Assembly: GCA_963775875.1 (NCBI GenBank)
Contig: CAVZKP010000024.1
Span: forward strand, 1 to 64,000
Length of the DNA: 64,000 nt
From: AP-15 sp963775875
GTDB lineage: Bacteria; Pseudomonadota; Alphaproteobacteria; ATCC43930; CGMCC-115725
Reading direction: 5' to 3'
Both the position numbers and the translations under genes were made by a program. Shown piece by piece: positions 1-7,190 of the stretch. Positions within the stretch are counted from its first letter, which is position 1. The number at the start of each line of letters is the position of its first letter. Under the pieces are notes generated by a model. It saw only the letters and a program-made list of their open reading frames with translations, had not been told where the DNA came from and made no database searches.

Positions 1-510
1 GAAATCGGCGATCGCGGCGCTGGTTTACCTCCGGGGGCGGCCTCCTCGACCCGCAGGCGTCGGCGTGGTGGGATCCGCCAGTCTCCATGTCCGAAAAAGC
101 GGTCAGGATATCGGAGGGTGATGCATCAGCATTCGCCACGAGCAGGGGACGCTCCGGCAGCTGGGTCTCCAGCCGGTGGTCGGGTATCTGGCGGACCAGC
201 CGGATCGCGGTCGCCAGCACGTGATCGTGCGCGGATCTGCAGTTCACCCGGCGACAGCACCGGGGTCGTCCTACTCGTCGAGCCCCAAAAATTCGACGAC
301 GTCGCGAATGACCTGAGCGAACACAAAGCGGTCGCCGCGCGACACCACCGGGACCGAGCGCGCGCCCAGCCGTTGCAACTCGTCGAGGCCGCCTTGATCC
401 GCCAACACATTGATCGATTGATACTCGATCCCACGGACCGAGAGGTATTCCTTAACCCTCAGGCAGCTGGTTCAATGCGGCTGCCAGAACACCTTGATGG
501 TTTCGCTCAT
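1..510 (-). pseudogene. Degraded glutaredoxin/DinB-like fusion gene, running off the left edge
   Basis: Read leftward from ATG at 510, the first ~80 codons give a glutaredoxin/GST-N fold protein (MSETIKVFWQPH, then RGDRFVFAQVIRDVV and FLGLDE). An in-frame TGA at 474-472 sits exactly where the first Cys of the usual CxxC motif belongs (QPH-stop-TSC), and a TAG stops the frame at 271-273. The C-terminal part of the same family is still recognisable in other frames: LSPGEL, then DHVLATAIRLVRQIPDHRLETQLP, then SWRMLMHH, DILTAF and TSAAIADF at the window edge. At least three frame changes are therefore needed. Known full-length relatives have an N-terminal glutaredoxin domain and a DinB-like C-terminal half. 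The repeated frame breaks make a dying gene the best reading. A selenocysteine at the TGA is a weaker alternative for the N-terminal part alone. Confidence 0.75.
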
Positions 511-681
511 CGCGCTTCCCGCCGTTTCGTCAAACGCGCCCGGAGGCTAGGGCAGGGCGTGAGGGCTGGCAACCGGGAAATTTCCGAGCCTGATATAATG
601 ACGGCACATCTGCTCGGCTGCCCAGCGGATCGAACGGGATGGTGCTACAATTGGCAGGCGCTGAGCGCTGGAGGATCGGCG

Positions 682-1371
682 ATGCCCGAGATCGGATTGT
701 TTGAGGCGATCTATTCCGCGCGGTCGCTGCGTCGCCTTAAACCCGATCCCGTCCCCGAGGCGCTGATCGGCAAAATCCTCGACGCAGCGATCCGCGCGCC
801 GTCTGCCGGCAACGCGCAAAACTGGGCGTTTGTCGTCGTGCGCGATCCCGAGCAGCGGCATAAGCTCGGCGTCATCTACCGCAAGGCCTCCAACATCGCC
901 GCGGCCGTCTATGCCGCGCGCGGCCGGCCACCCCACCTCACCGAACAGCAATTCGCGCGGATGCTGGGGGTAGGCGGCCATCTGTGGGTGCACATCGGCG
1001 AGGCTCCGGTGCTGCTGGTGCCGTGCCAAAGCCGCCCGGTGGTGCCGCCGCGCGAGGCGCTGCCGCCGGATATCGCCGCCCGTTACCAGGACGAACTCGC
1101 TTACGTCGACCGCATCCGCGGGGCCAGCATCTACCCGGCGGTGCAGAACATCATCCTCGCCTGCCGCGCCCTCGGCCTCGGCACCACGATCACGACCAAC
1201 CACATCCGCTGCGAGGACGAGGTCAAGGCCGTGCTCGGCATTCCCGACGACGTTTCGACCTTCGCCCTGATGCCGATCGGCTGGCCGCTCGACCGCTTCG
1301 GCCCGCTGACCCGCCGGCCGCTGGCCGAGGTCGCGCACGCTGACCGCTGGGGAACCGAGTGGCCTGGCTGA
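682..1371 (+). CDS. Nitroreductase family protein
   Basis: A 229-residue FMN-dependent nitroreductase-fold protein. The N-terminal SARSLRRLKPDPVP (about residues 12-25) and APSAGNAQNWAFVVV (about 39-53) match the FMN-phosphate and pyrimidine-binding stretches of the family. The C-terminal part has the usual helix before VLGIPDDVSTFALMPIGWP. Such enzymes reduce nitro groups, quinones or other electrophiles with NAD(P)H; the substrate here cannot be told. ATG at 682 is chosen because the family homology starts there and GGAG lies at 671-674; the open frame extends further upstream only as non-homologous sequence over the pseudogene. The stop is 3 bp from the stop of the convergent kinase/phosphatase gene. 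Confidence 0.85.
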   Translation: MPEIGLFEAIYSARSLRRLKPDPVPEALIGKILDAAIRAPSAGNAQNWAFVVVRDPEQRHKLGVIYRKASNIAAAVYAARGRPPHLTEQQFARMLGVGGHLWVHIGEAPVLLVPCQSRPVVPPREALPPDIAARYQDELAYVDRIRGASIYPAVQNIILACRALGLGTTITTNHIRCEDEVKAVLGIPDDVSTFALMPIGWPLDRFGPLTRRPLAEVAHADRWGTEWPG

Positions 1372-1374
1372 GTC

Positions 1375-3081
1375 TCAACGCATCAGCAACGACACCAGGA
1401 GGGCGAGCGCCAACAGAGCGGCCAGACCTTGCCAAACCCGCAGCGGGGCGCGTTCATAAAGCGTGAGCGGCCGGCGAACCGTGTTTGGCGCCCGCGCCGG
1501 GCCGGCCTCCATGTCGAGCGCGAACTCGGTCATATCGCGAAAGCGTCGCGCGGGATCACCCGCGATCGCCCGCTCGAGCACCGCCTCGAGCCAGGCGGGC
1601 AGGTCCGGCCGCAGGATGGAGAAGCGCTGCGGCCGATTCCGGCGTGGCGGGCTGACGGCGTCGGCATTGCCATACGGGTATTCGCCGGTGAAGGCGCGGA
1701 ACATCGTGACGCCCAGCGCATAGACGTCGGTGGCCTCGTTGCCGGGTTCGCCGGCGAGCATTTCGGGCGCCATATAGGCGGCAGTGCCGGGGATGTTTTC
1801 GGGCGGAAACTCCTCCAGCCCCGGGACGCGAACCACCCCGAGATCAATCAGCTTCAAGGATCCGCCGCCTTCGAGGATCACGTTGTCCGGCTTGATGTCG
1901 CGATGGATGATGCCGGCGCGATGCAGCGCCGCCACCGCCCGCGCCAATATGACCGCGATATTTCGCCCTTCCTCCAATCCCAACGCCGGACTGCGGGACA
2001 GCCGGGCTTCCAGCAGTTCGCCCTGATAGAACGGCATGACCGTGTACAGGCAGGTCTGGCGTCCGGGCGGCACTTCGATGACCCGCCCGATCCCCGGGTG
2101 ATGCACCCGGGCGCCGACCCAGGCCTCGCGGACAAAAGCCGCACGGTAGGCCTCGACGCTGGCGACCTGAGGCTTGGGGAATTTCAAGACGATTTCGCCA
2201 CCCTCGATTTCGTCCTCCGCTGCGAACAGCCGGCTGTAGCGGCCCTCAGAGACCAGCGCCTTCAGGACAAATCCATCGATCGTCTCGCCACGAACCGGCA
2301 CCGGGATCAATGGCAGCTGCAGCATGGCGGCGCTGACGTCGGCCGATCCCGCCGTCGGCAACGCGACCACGTCGAGAACCAGGGCGGTGCAGTTGTCGGT
2401 GCCGCCGGATTGCAGCGCTGCCGCGACCAGCGCGCCGGCGGTATCCTCGGGAGCGGAGCGTTCGCGCAGGAAGTCGGCAATGGTCGGTTCCGAGAGAAAC
2501 CCATGCACGCCGTCGCTGCACAGCAGAAAACGGTCATGCAGCGCCACCGTCTGCGTGGCGTAGTCCAGGCTCACCTCCCCCTCCACGCCGAGCGCACGGG
2601 TCAGGGTGTGCGAGCGACCCGTGCCATCCTGTCGCACATGGTCGATGGTCAGACATGTCAGCCGATTGCCGCTGAGCCGATAGGCGCGTGTATCTCCGAC
2701 ATGGAGCAGGTGGGCGATGCGGCCGCGCAGCACCAGCGCGGTGAAGGTGCAGCCCATTCCGGTGAGGTCGGGGTCCTGGCGGCCCAGGGAATTCATCCAC
2801 CCGTTGAGCGCACTGATGATCCTGGCGCCCGCCCGCTGCACTTCCATGGTCTCGGGCAGGTCGCAAAATCCATCAAGAAAACCGCGCACCGCGGTCTCGG
2901 CCGCGACTCGGCCGCCCTTTGCCCCGCCGATGCCGTCGGCGATCGCCGCGACTACTTCCCGACGCGGCTCGGGCAACTCGGCGCCGATAACGGCGCCGGC
3001 GAAATCCTGGTTGTCCCTGCGCGGCCCGGTCTTCGAGGCGAATCCGACGCTGGCCTGTACCCCGATTTCAACCGTCGCCAT
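1375..3081 (-). CDS. PP2C phosphatase - Ser/Thr protein kinase fusion, C-terminal membrane anchor
   Basis: About 568 residues from ATG 3081. Residues 1-240 form a PP2C-type phosphatase: RRDNQDF near 21-27, ADGIGG near 48-53 and GDTRAYRL near 129-136, LLCSDG near 187 and GGTDNC near 226, which supply the metal-binding aspartates. Residues ~265-525 form a Hanks-type kinase: catalytic Lys in VLKFPKP (300), HRDIKPDN (393-400), DLG in place of DFG (413-415) and GTAAYMAPE. A hydrophobic segment (ALLALALLVSLL) ends the protein and should anchor it in the inner membrane. Related bifunctional proteins are often found beside nitrate/nitrite or ammonium assimilation genes, and this one lies just upstream of the amt cluster on the other strand. 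Upstream in-frame starts exist (ATG 3141, TTG 3192); 3081 is preferred because homology begins there. Confidence 0.88.
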   Translation of the reverse strand: MATVEIGVQASVGFASKTGPRRDNQDFAGAVIGAELPEPRREVVAAIADGIGGAKGGRVAAETAVRGFLDGFCDLPETMEVQRAGARIISALNGWMNSLGRQDPDLTGMGCTFTALVLRGRIAHLLHVGDTRAYRLSGNRLTCLTIDHVRQDGTGRSHTLTRALGVEGEVSLDYATQTVALHDRFLLCSDGVHGFLSEPTIADFLRERSAPEDTAGALVAAALQSGGTDNCTALVLDVVALPTAGSADVSAAMLQLPLIPVPVRGETIDGFVLKALVSEGRYSRLFAAEDEIEGGEIVLKFPKPQVASVEAYRAAFVREAWVGARVHHPGIGRVIEVPPGRQTCLYTVMPFYQGELLEARLSRSPALGLEEGRNIAVILARAVAALHRAGIIHRDIKPDNVILEGGGSLKLIDLGVVRVPGLEEFPPENIPGTAAYMAPEMLAGEPGNEATDVYALGVTMFRAFTGEYPYGNADAVSPPRRNRPQRFSILRPDLPAWLEAVLERAIAGDPARRFRDMTEFALDMEAGPARAPNTVRRPLTLYERAPLRVWQGLAALLALALLVSLLMR

Positions 3082-3366
3082 CGAATCAATTCCGCCTGGT
3101 GGCAAGCCGCCCGGATCGGAATGCGGCGATGGACCGGACATGCCGTCGACGCTGCGACCGCACGCCGTTACCGCCTTTCCTCCAGACCGCAACCATTATG
3201 TCCAAAATAGCCCATCGATGCTCGACACAAACGCGCTTATAAACCTGACCGTTAGATTGCTCAGATTTTCGGCATATTATTGCATATGTTTTAGGCAAAC
3301 TTCTTGGGCGGCACAGCTTGGTCCCGCGGCGAATTCGGACCTTTCCCCGATTCCGTCGCGTGCTCG
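3082..3366. other. AT-richer intergenic segment upstream of the kinase/phosphatase gene
   Basis: About 285 bp between two leftward genes. Positions ~3190-3300 are clearly AT-richer than the surroundings and probably hold the promoter of the kinase/phosphatase gene. On the minus strand a CATAAT hexamer lies near 3200 and a GGAGG near 3183. No -35 element convinces me and I see no gene here. Confidence 0.35.
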
Positions 3367-3750
3367 CTACTCCGGGCGGCACGTATAATGCATGAAATAG
3401 CCGCCGGTGCTCGACGCGTTGCGTAACTGGAGCTTGCCGGTAGCGCGTTCGAAGTCAAAAAATCCCTGTTGTGGATCATGCCAGGTGATCCACTTGTCGG
3501 TAACCGTGGCGGAAAGCGAGCCGACCCGGCTGTGGTCGAGATCGACGGTGATCGGCCAACTTGCCCCACTGGTGGCATTGGTGCAGCGCAGGTGAAGGAG
3601 CCTCGCAGCAGCCGCCCCGCCATCACCGGTTGAGGCCAGCAAGCTACCCGCGGCGATCCCGGAAATCACCCATCGACGCCGGCGCCGGTGTCTCGCGACG
3701 GACGCGTGCGGCATCGTCGCGGGTGGAAAGCCAAGCGGATCAGCCATCAT
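3367..3750 (-). CDS. Hypothetical exported protein
   Basis: About 127 residues. The N-terminal region has an arginine cluster (RHRRRRRW) followed by a hydrophobic segment (VISGIAAGSLLAS), which resembles a Sec or Tat-like export signal. The mature part contains two cysteines (LRCTNATSG and HYTCRPE) that could form a disulfide, and a Trp-rich segment ITWHDPQQGFFDFER. I do not recognise a family. ATG 3750 is chosen because a GAGG lies about 10 nt upstream; ATG 3765 has no ribosome-binding site. The gene is divergent from the first ammonium transporter, and the 151 bp between them carries a sigma-54-type promoter pointing at the transporter. Confidence 0.6.
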   Translation of the reverse strand: MMADPLGFPPATMPHASVARHRRRRRWVISGIAAGSLLASTGDGGAAAARLLHLRCTNATSGASWPITVDLDHSRVGSLSATVTDKWITWHDPQQGFFDFERATGKLQLRNASSTGGYFMHYTCRPE

Positions 3751-3791
3751 CAACGGGCGCCTCATCCAGAACCGGTGACGGCTTTCAATCT

Positions 3792-3807
3792 AGGCATGAA
3801 TCTTGCC
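3792..3807 (+). promoter_or_regulatory. Candidate sigma-54 (RpoN) promoter of the amt gene
   Basis: AGGCATGAATCTTGCC matches the TGGCACG-N4-TTGCW consensus with the invariant GG (3793-3794) and GC (3805-3806) at the required 12-nt spacing and an intact TTGC -12 element. Mismatches are the leading A and the T in CATG. The predicted start is near 3818, giving an ~84-nt leader before the amt ATG at 3902. The location fits the known NtrC/RpoN control of ammonium transporters. I found no clear NtrC palindrome upstream. Confidence 0.55.
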
Positions 3808-3901
3808 TCAAAGCCATCCCGAGGGGGTGCACTTCTCGCATTCGCCAGTAAGGGACCGGCATTGATGCTTGGGCCCGACCACAACCGCAAGAGGTCCAAA
3901 G

Positions 3902-5239
3902 ATGCTAGTTCCAACGCCAAAATGGCTCGATACCGGGTCCAACGCCTGGCAAATGGCGGCCGCTACCTTTGTCGGCCTGCAAAGCGTGCCTGGGCTGGTG
4001 ATCCTATATGGAGGAATCGTCAAGAGAAAATGGGCGATCAACTCCGCTTTCATGGCTCTGTACGCCTTTGCCGCGGTAATGATCGTCTGGGTGCTGTGGG
4101 CCTACAACATGTCCTTCGGTCCGCAGATGTTTCCATTCTGGGGCACACCGCAGCCGGCCCTCTCCGCCGCCTTCCTGCTCGGGCAGGCGACGATCCCGGC
4201 CGCCGCCTCCGGCATGCCGCCGCTGGCCTTCCCGATGTCGACGATGATGTTCTTCCAGTTCGTCTTCGCCGCGATCACCGTGATCATCCTCGCCGGGTCG
4301 CTGATCGGGCGGATGAGCTTTAAGGCGTGGATCATCTTCGTGCCAGTGTGGATGACCTTCGTCTACACGGTCGGCTGCTTTAGCATCTGGGGCGGCGGCT
4401 GGCTCGCCCAGCTCGGGGCCCTTGATTTCTCCGGCGGCTACGTGATCCATCTCGCCGCCGGCACCTCGGGCTTTGTTGCGGCCGCGGTGATCGGTCCTCG
4501 AATCCAGGCAGATCGCGACCATTTCCCGCCGAACAGTCTGCTGATGGCGCTGGCCGGCGCCGGCATCCTGTGGCTCGGCTGGAACGGCTTCAACGGCGGC
4601 GACCCCTACTTCGCCAATGCCGACGCTTCGGCGGCCATCCTCAACACCAACCTTTGCACCTGCGTCGCCCTCTTGGTCTGGACGATCATGGACTCGATGG
4701 TCTACGGCAAGCCGTCGGTGGTCGGCGCCATCAACGGCATGATCGCCGGCCTCGTCGGCATTACCCCGGCGGCGGGCTATGTCAGCGGCTGGGGCGCGAT
4801 CATCATCGGTATTTGCGCCGGCATCATCCCCTGGTTTTTCATGAACAAAGTGCAGAATACCGCGCTGTTCCGGCGAGTTGACGATACGCTGAGCGTGCTC
4901 TCGACCCACGGCGTTGCCGGCTTGATGGGCGGTCTGCTGACCGGTATCCTCGCCAATCCGGACATGATCGAATATATCGGGACCGAGAAGGATGCCCCGG
5001 GCGTGAGCGGAACCGGCTGGTTCTATGGCAGCTTCCATCAGTTCATGCTGCAGGTCTACGCGGCGGCTTTCATCATCGTCTTCAACGTCGTCGCCACTTT
5101 CATCATCCTCAAGGTGATCTCGATCTTTGTGTCCTTGCGGATGGACGATGCGACCCTGCGTGTCGGCGACGATGCGGTCCATGGCGAGACGGCCTACAAT
5201 TTCGGTGACGAGGACGAGATACCCGCCGTCGCCGAATAG
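3902..5239 (+). CDS. amt: Ammonium transporter (Amt/MEP family), first copy
   Basis: 445 residues with about 11 membrane segments and no obvious cleavable signal peptide. It should conduct ammonium/ammonia across the inner membrane as a trimer. Family residues are visible: the Phe-gate region FFQFVFAAIT, the recruitment Asp and first pore His in LDFSGGYVIHLAAG, and the second pore His in STHGVAGLMGG. ATG 3902 is chosen for the AAGAGG at 3890-3895; an in-frame ATG 33 nt upstream lacks a site. The C-terminal tail ends in an acidic stretch (GDEDEIPAVAE). It is followed by a strong terminator hairpin and then a second amt gene, so the two copies may be expressed separately. The second copy resembles it only at family level. 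Confidence 0.93.
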   Translation: MLVPTPKWLDTGSNAWQMAAATFVGLQSVPGLVILYGGIVKRKWAINSAFMALYAFAAVMIVWVLWAYNMSFGPQMFPFWGTPQPALSAAFLLGQATIPAAASGMPPLAFPMSTMMFFQFVFAAITVIILAGSLIGRMSFKAWIIFVPVWMTFVYTVGCFSIWGGGWLAQLGALDFSGGYVIHLAAGTSGFVAAAVIGPRIQADRDHFPPNSLLMALAGAGILWLGWNGFNGGDPYFANADASAAILNTNLCTCVALLVWTIMDSMVYGKPSVVGAINGMIAGLVGITPAAGYVSGWGAIIIGICAGIIPWFFMNKVQNTALFRRVDDTLSVLSTHGVAGLMGGLLTGILANPDMIEYIGTEKDAPGVSGTGWFYGSFHQFMLQVYAAAFIIVFNVVATFIILKVISIFVSLRMDDATLRVGDDAVHGETAYNFGDEDEIPAVAE

Positions 5240-5267
5240 GGCTGCAGCACTTACTCTTGGCGGTGCG

Positions 5268-5300
5268 GAAGGGCAGGTCGTCACGACCGGCCCTTCTTCT
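5268..5300 (+). terminator. Rho-independent terminator between the two amt genes
   Basis: The inverted repeat GAAGGGC-A-GGTCG / CGACC-G-GCCCTTC has a 3-nt loop (5281-5283) and is followed by TTCTTCT. The stem is long with one mismatch. It lies 28 bp after the first amt stop and should end that transcript. Confidence 0.75.
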
Positions 5301-5421
5301 CCTGTCGTCGCGTATCGGCAACGAAACGCCTGCAATTTCGCGATCGCGCCGAGCAAGTTTGTTCGAGACAACTCATGCCCCGTTGCAAGCGACAATGGGC
5401 TCCACCGGGAAGGTTAAAGGG

Positions 5422-6753
5422 ATGAGGCCATTGTATCGTCACCGGCGACCCGCGCTTTTGGCCGCCGCCCTGGTGTTCCTGGCGGCCACTCCGGCTTTGG
5501 CGCAGGCGCCCGCGCCGGCCGCTGCCGCTGCGAAGCTGGACAGCGGCGACACCGCGTGGATGCTGACCTCGGTGGCGCTGGTGCTGATGATGACCATCCC
5601 CGGTCTGGCGCTATTTTACGGCGGGATGGTCCGCAAGATGAACGTGCTGGCGACAGTGATGCAGAGCTTTGCCGTGACCTGCCTCGTCACGGTATTGTGG
5701 ACCGTGATCGGCTACAGTTTCGCGTTCACCACGGGATCACCGCTTCTGGGTGGTTTGAGCCGGTTTATGCTGCTCGGGATGACGATGGATTCGGTCAACG
5801 AGCTGGCCAAGACCATCCCCGAATCGGTCTATATGTGTTTTCAGATGACCTTTGCGATCATCACTCCGGCGCTGATCTGCGGCGCCATTGCCGACCGCAT
5901 GAAGTTTTCCGCGCTGCTGTGGTTCATCGGGCTGTGGAGCATATGCGTCTACGCCCCTATCGCGCACTGGGTATGGGGAGCGGACGGCTTTCTCAACGGC
6001 GCCGGTGTGCTCGATTTTGCCGGCGGCACTGTCGTGCATATCAATTCCGGCGTCGCCGGCCTGATGGCGGCGCTGGTCATGGGCAAGCGGCACGGCTACG
6101 GCACCGAGCCGATGGCGCCGCACAACCTGGTGCTCAGCGTGATCGGCGCCTCGCTCTTATGGGTCGGCTGGTTCGGGTTCAACGCCGGCTCGGCGACCGC
6201 GGCCAACGCCAGCGCCGGCATGGCGATGACCGTGACCCAGATCGCCACCGCGACCGCGGCGCTCGCCTGGATGTTTGCCGAGTGGACGTTCCGGGGGAAG
6301 CCGAGCGTTCTTGGCATCATTTCGGGCGCGGTCGCCGGGTTGGTCGCGATCACCCCGGCTTCCGGCTTTGTCGATCCGCGCGGCGCGCTGATCATCGGCA
6401 TTGCGGTCGGCGTCATCTGCTACTGGAGTACCAGCAGCCTCAAGCACGCGCTGGGGTATGACGACAGCCTCGACGCGTTCGGCGTGCACGCCATTGGCGG
6501 CGCCGTCGGCGCCATCCTGACCGGCGTCCTCGCTGTCTCCTGGGTTGGGGGGGCCGGCCATAGCGGCTTGATCGATGGCAATCCGCACCAAGTGATCGTC
6601 CAGCTCTATGGCGTTTCGGTGACGGTCGTCTACGACGCGATCGTATCCGTGATCCTGCTAAAGCTGGTCGATCTGACGATCGGTCTGCGCGTCGACAGCG
6701 ACATCGAGCGCGAGGGCCTCGACCTGGCGATCCACGGCGAGGCAGTACAATGA
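5422..6753 (+). CDS. amtB: Ammonium transporter (AmtB type), second copy with signal peptide
   Basis: 443 residues. A cleavable signal peptide is evident (MRPLYRHRR, hydrophobic core, TPALAQA), as in many proteobacterial AmtB proteins. Conserved features: FQMTFAIITPALICG with the Phe gate, AHWVWG with the recruitment Trp, LDFAGGTVVHINSG with Asp and pore His, FGVHAIGGAVGA with the second pore His, and GLRVDSDIEREGLD before the C-terminal tail that contacts GlnK in characterised AmtB. ATG 5422 is preferred because it begins the signal peptide and is preceded by AAGG motifs; upstream in-frame sequence is the leader. The P-II gene begins 48 bp after the stop, the classic amtB/P-II pairing, so this copy is the likely partner. 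Confidence 0.93.
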   Translation: MRPLYRHRRPALLAAALVFLAATPALAQAPAPAAAAAKLDSGDTAWMLTSVALVLMMTIPGLALFYGGMVRKMNVLATVMQSFAVTCLVTVLWTVIGYSFAFTTGSPLLGGLSRFMLLGMTMDSVNELAKTIPESVYMCFQMTFAIITPALICGAIADRMKFSALLWFIGLWSICVYAPIAHWVWGADGFLNGAGVLDFAGGTVVHINSGVAGLMAALVMGKRHGYGTEPMAPHNLVLSVIGASLLWVGWFGFNAGSATAANASAGMAMTVTQIATATAALAWMFAEWTFRGKPSVLGIISGAVAGLVAITPASGFVDPRGALIIGIAVGVICYWSTSSLKHALGYDDSLDAFGVHAIGGAVGAILTGVLAVSWVGGAGHSGLIDGNPHQVIVQLYGVSVTVVYDAIVSVILLKLVDLTIGLRVDSDIEREGLDLAIHGEAVQ

Positions 6754-6801
6754 ACGGCATCGGCTCGCTGCCCGATGAATTTCATTCAGCATGGTGAAGC
6801 G

Positions 6802-7140
6802 ATGAAAAAAGTCGAAGCGATCATCAAGCCCTTCAAGCTCGACGAGGTAAAAGACGCGCTGCACGAGGTCGGCGTAACCGGGATGACGGTCAGCGAGGTC
6901 AAGGGGTTCGGCCGTCAGAAGGGGCATACCGAGGTTTACCGCGGGGCCGAATACGTGATCGACTTTCTGCCCAAGATCAAAATTGAAGTGGTGCTCGACG
7001 ACGGCCTCGTCGAGCGCGCCGTGCACGCGATCCAGGACGCCGCGCGCACGGACAAGATCGGCGACGGCAAGATCTTTGTTGTGCCGATCGAGCAGGCGAT
7101 CCGGATCCGTACCGGCGAGCAAGGGCCGGACGCCGTCTGA
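6802..7140 (+). CDS. glnB: Nitrogen regulatory protein P-II
   Basis: 112 residues, the usual P-II length. MKKVEAIIKPFKLDEVKDAL opens the protein, the T-loop GHTEVYRGAEYVIDF carries the uridylylated Tyr51, and IGDGKIFV plus RIRTGE form the C-terminal signature. It senses 2-oxoglutarate and ATP/ADP and controls GlnD/GlnE/NtrB and AmtB in relatives. The gene sits between amtB and glnA, so its neighbours do not decide between GlnB and GlnK; placement directly before glnA favours GlnB. ATG 6802 matches the family N-terminus; an upstream ATG adds nine unrelated residues. Spacing to glnA is 50 bp, and an amtB-glnB-glnA transcript is likely. Confidence 0.92.
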   Translation: MKKVEAIIKPFKLDEVKDALHEVGVTGMTVSEVKGFGRQKGHTEVYRGAEYVIDFLPKIKIEVVLDDGLVERAVHAIQDAARTDKIGDGKIFVVPIEQAIRIRTGEQGPDAV

Positions 7141-7190
7141 GCCCCGAGCGTCCGAACGCCGATCCAACTCGATCCAAAGGAAACCCTACG

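Noticed and set aside
472..474. Selenocysteine codon in a working glutaredoxin
   Set aside because: Downstream frameshifts show that the parent gene is decaying, and no selenocysteine machinery is visible in the window; kept only as a finding to test.
118..681. Long upstream open extension of the nitroreductase frame
   Set aside because: It has no homology, overlaps the opposite-strand pseudogene, and the family start with a ribosome-binding site lies at 682.
5240..5421. Sigma-54 promoter before the second amt gene
   Set aside because: Several GG and GC pairs occur but none has the required 12-nt spacing with a TTGC -12 element.
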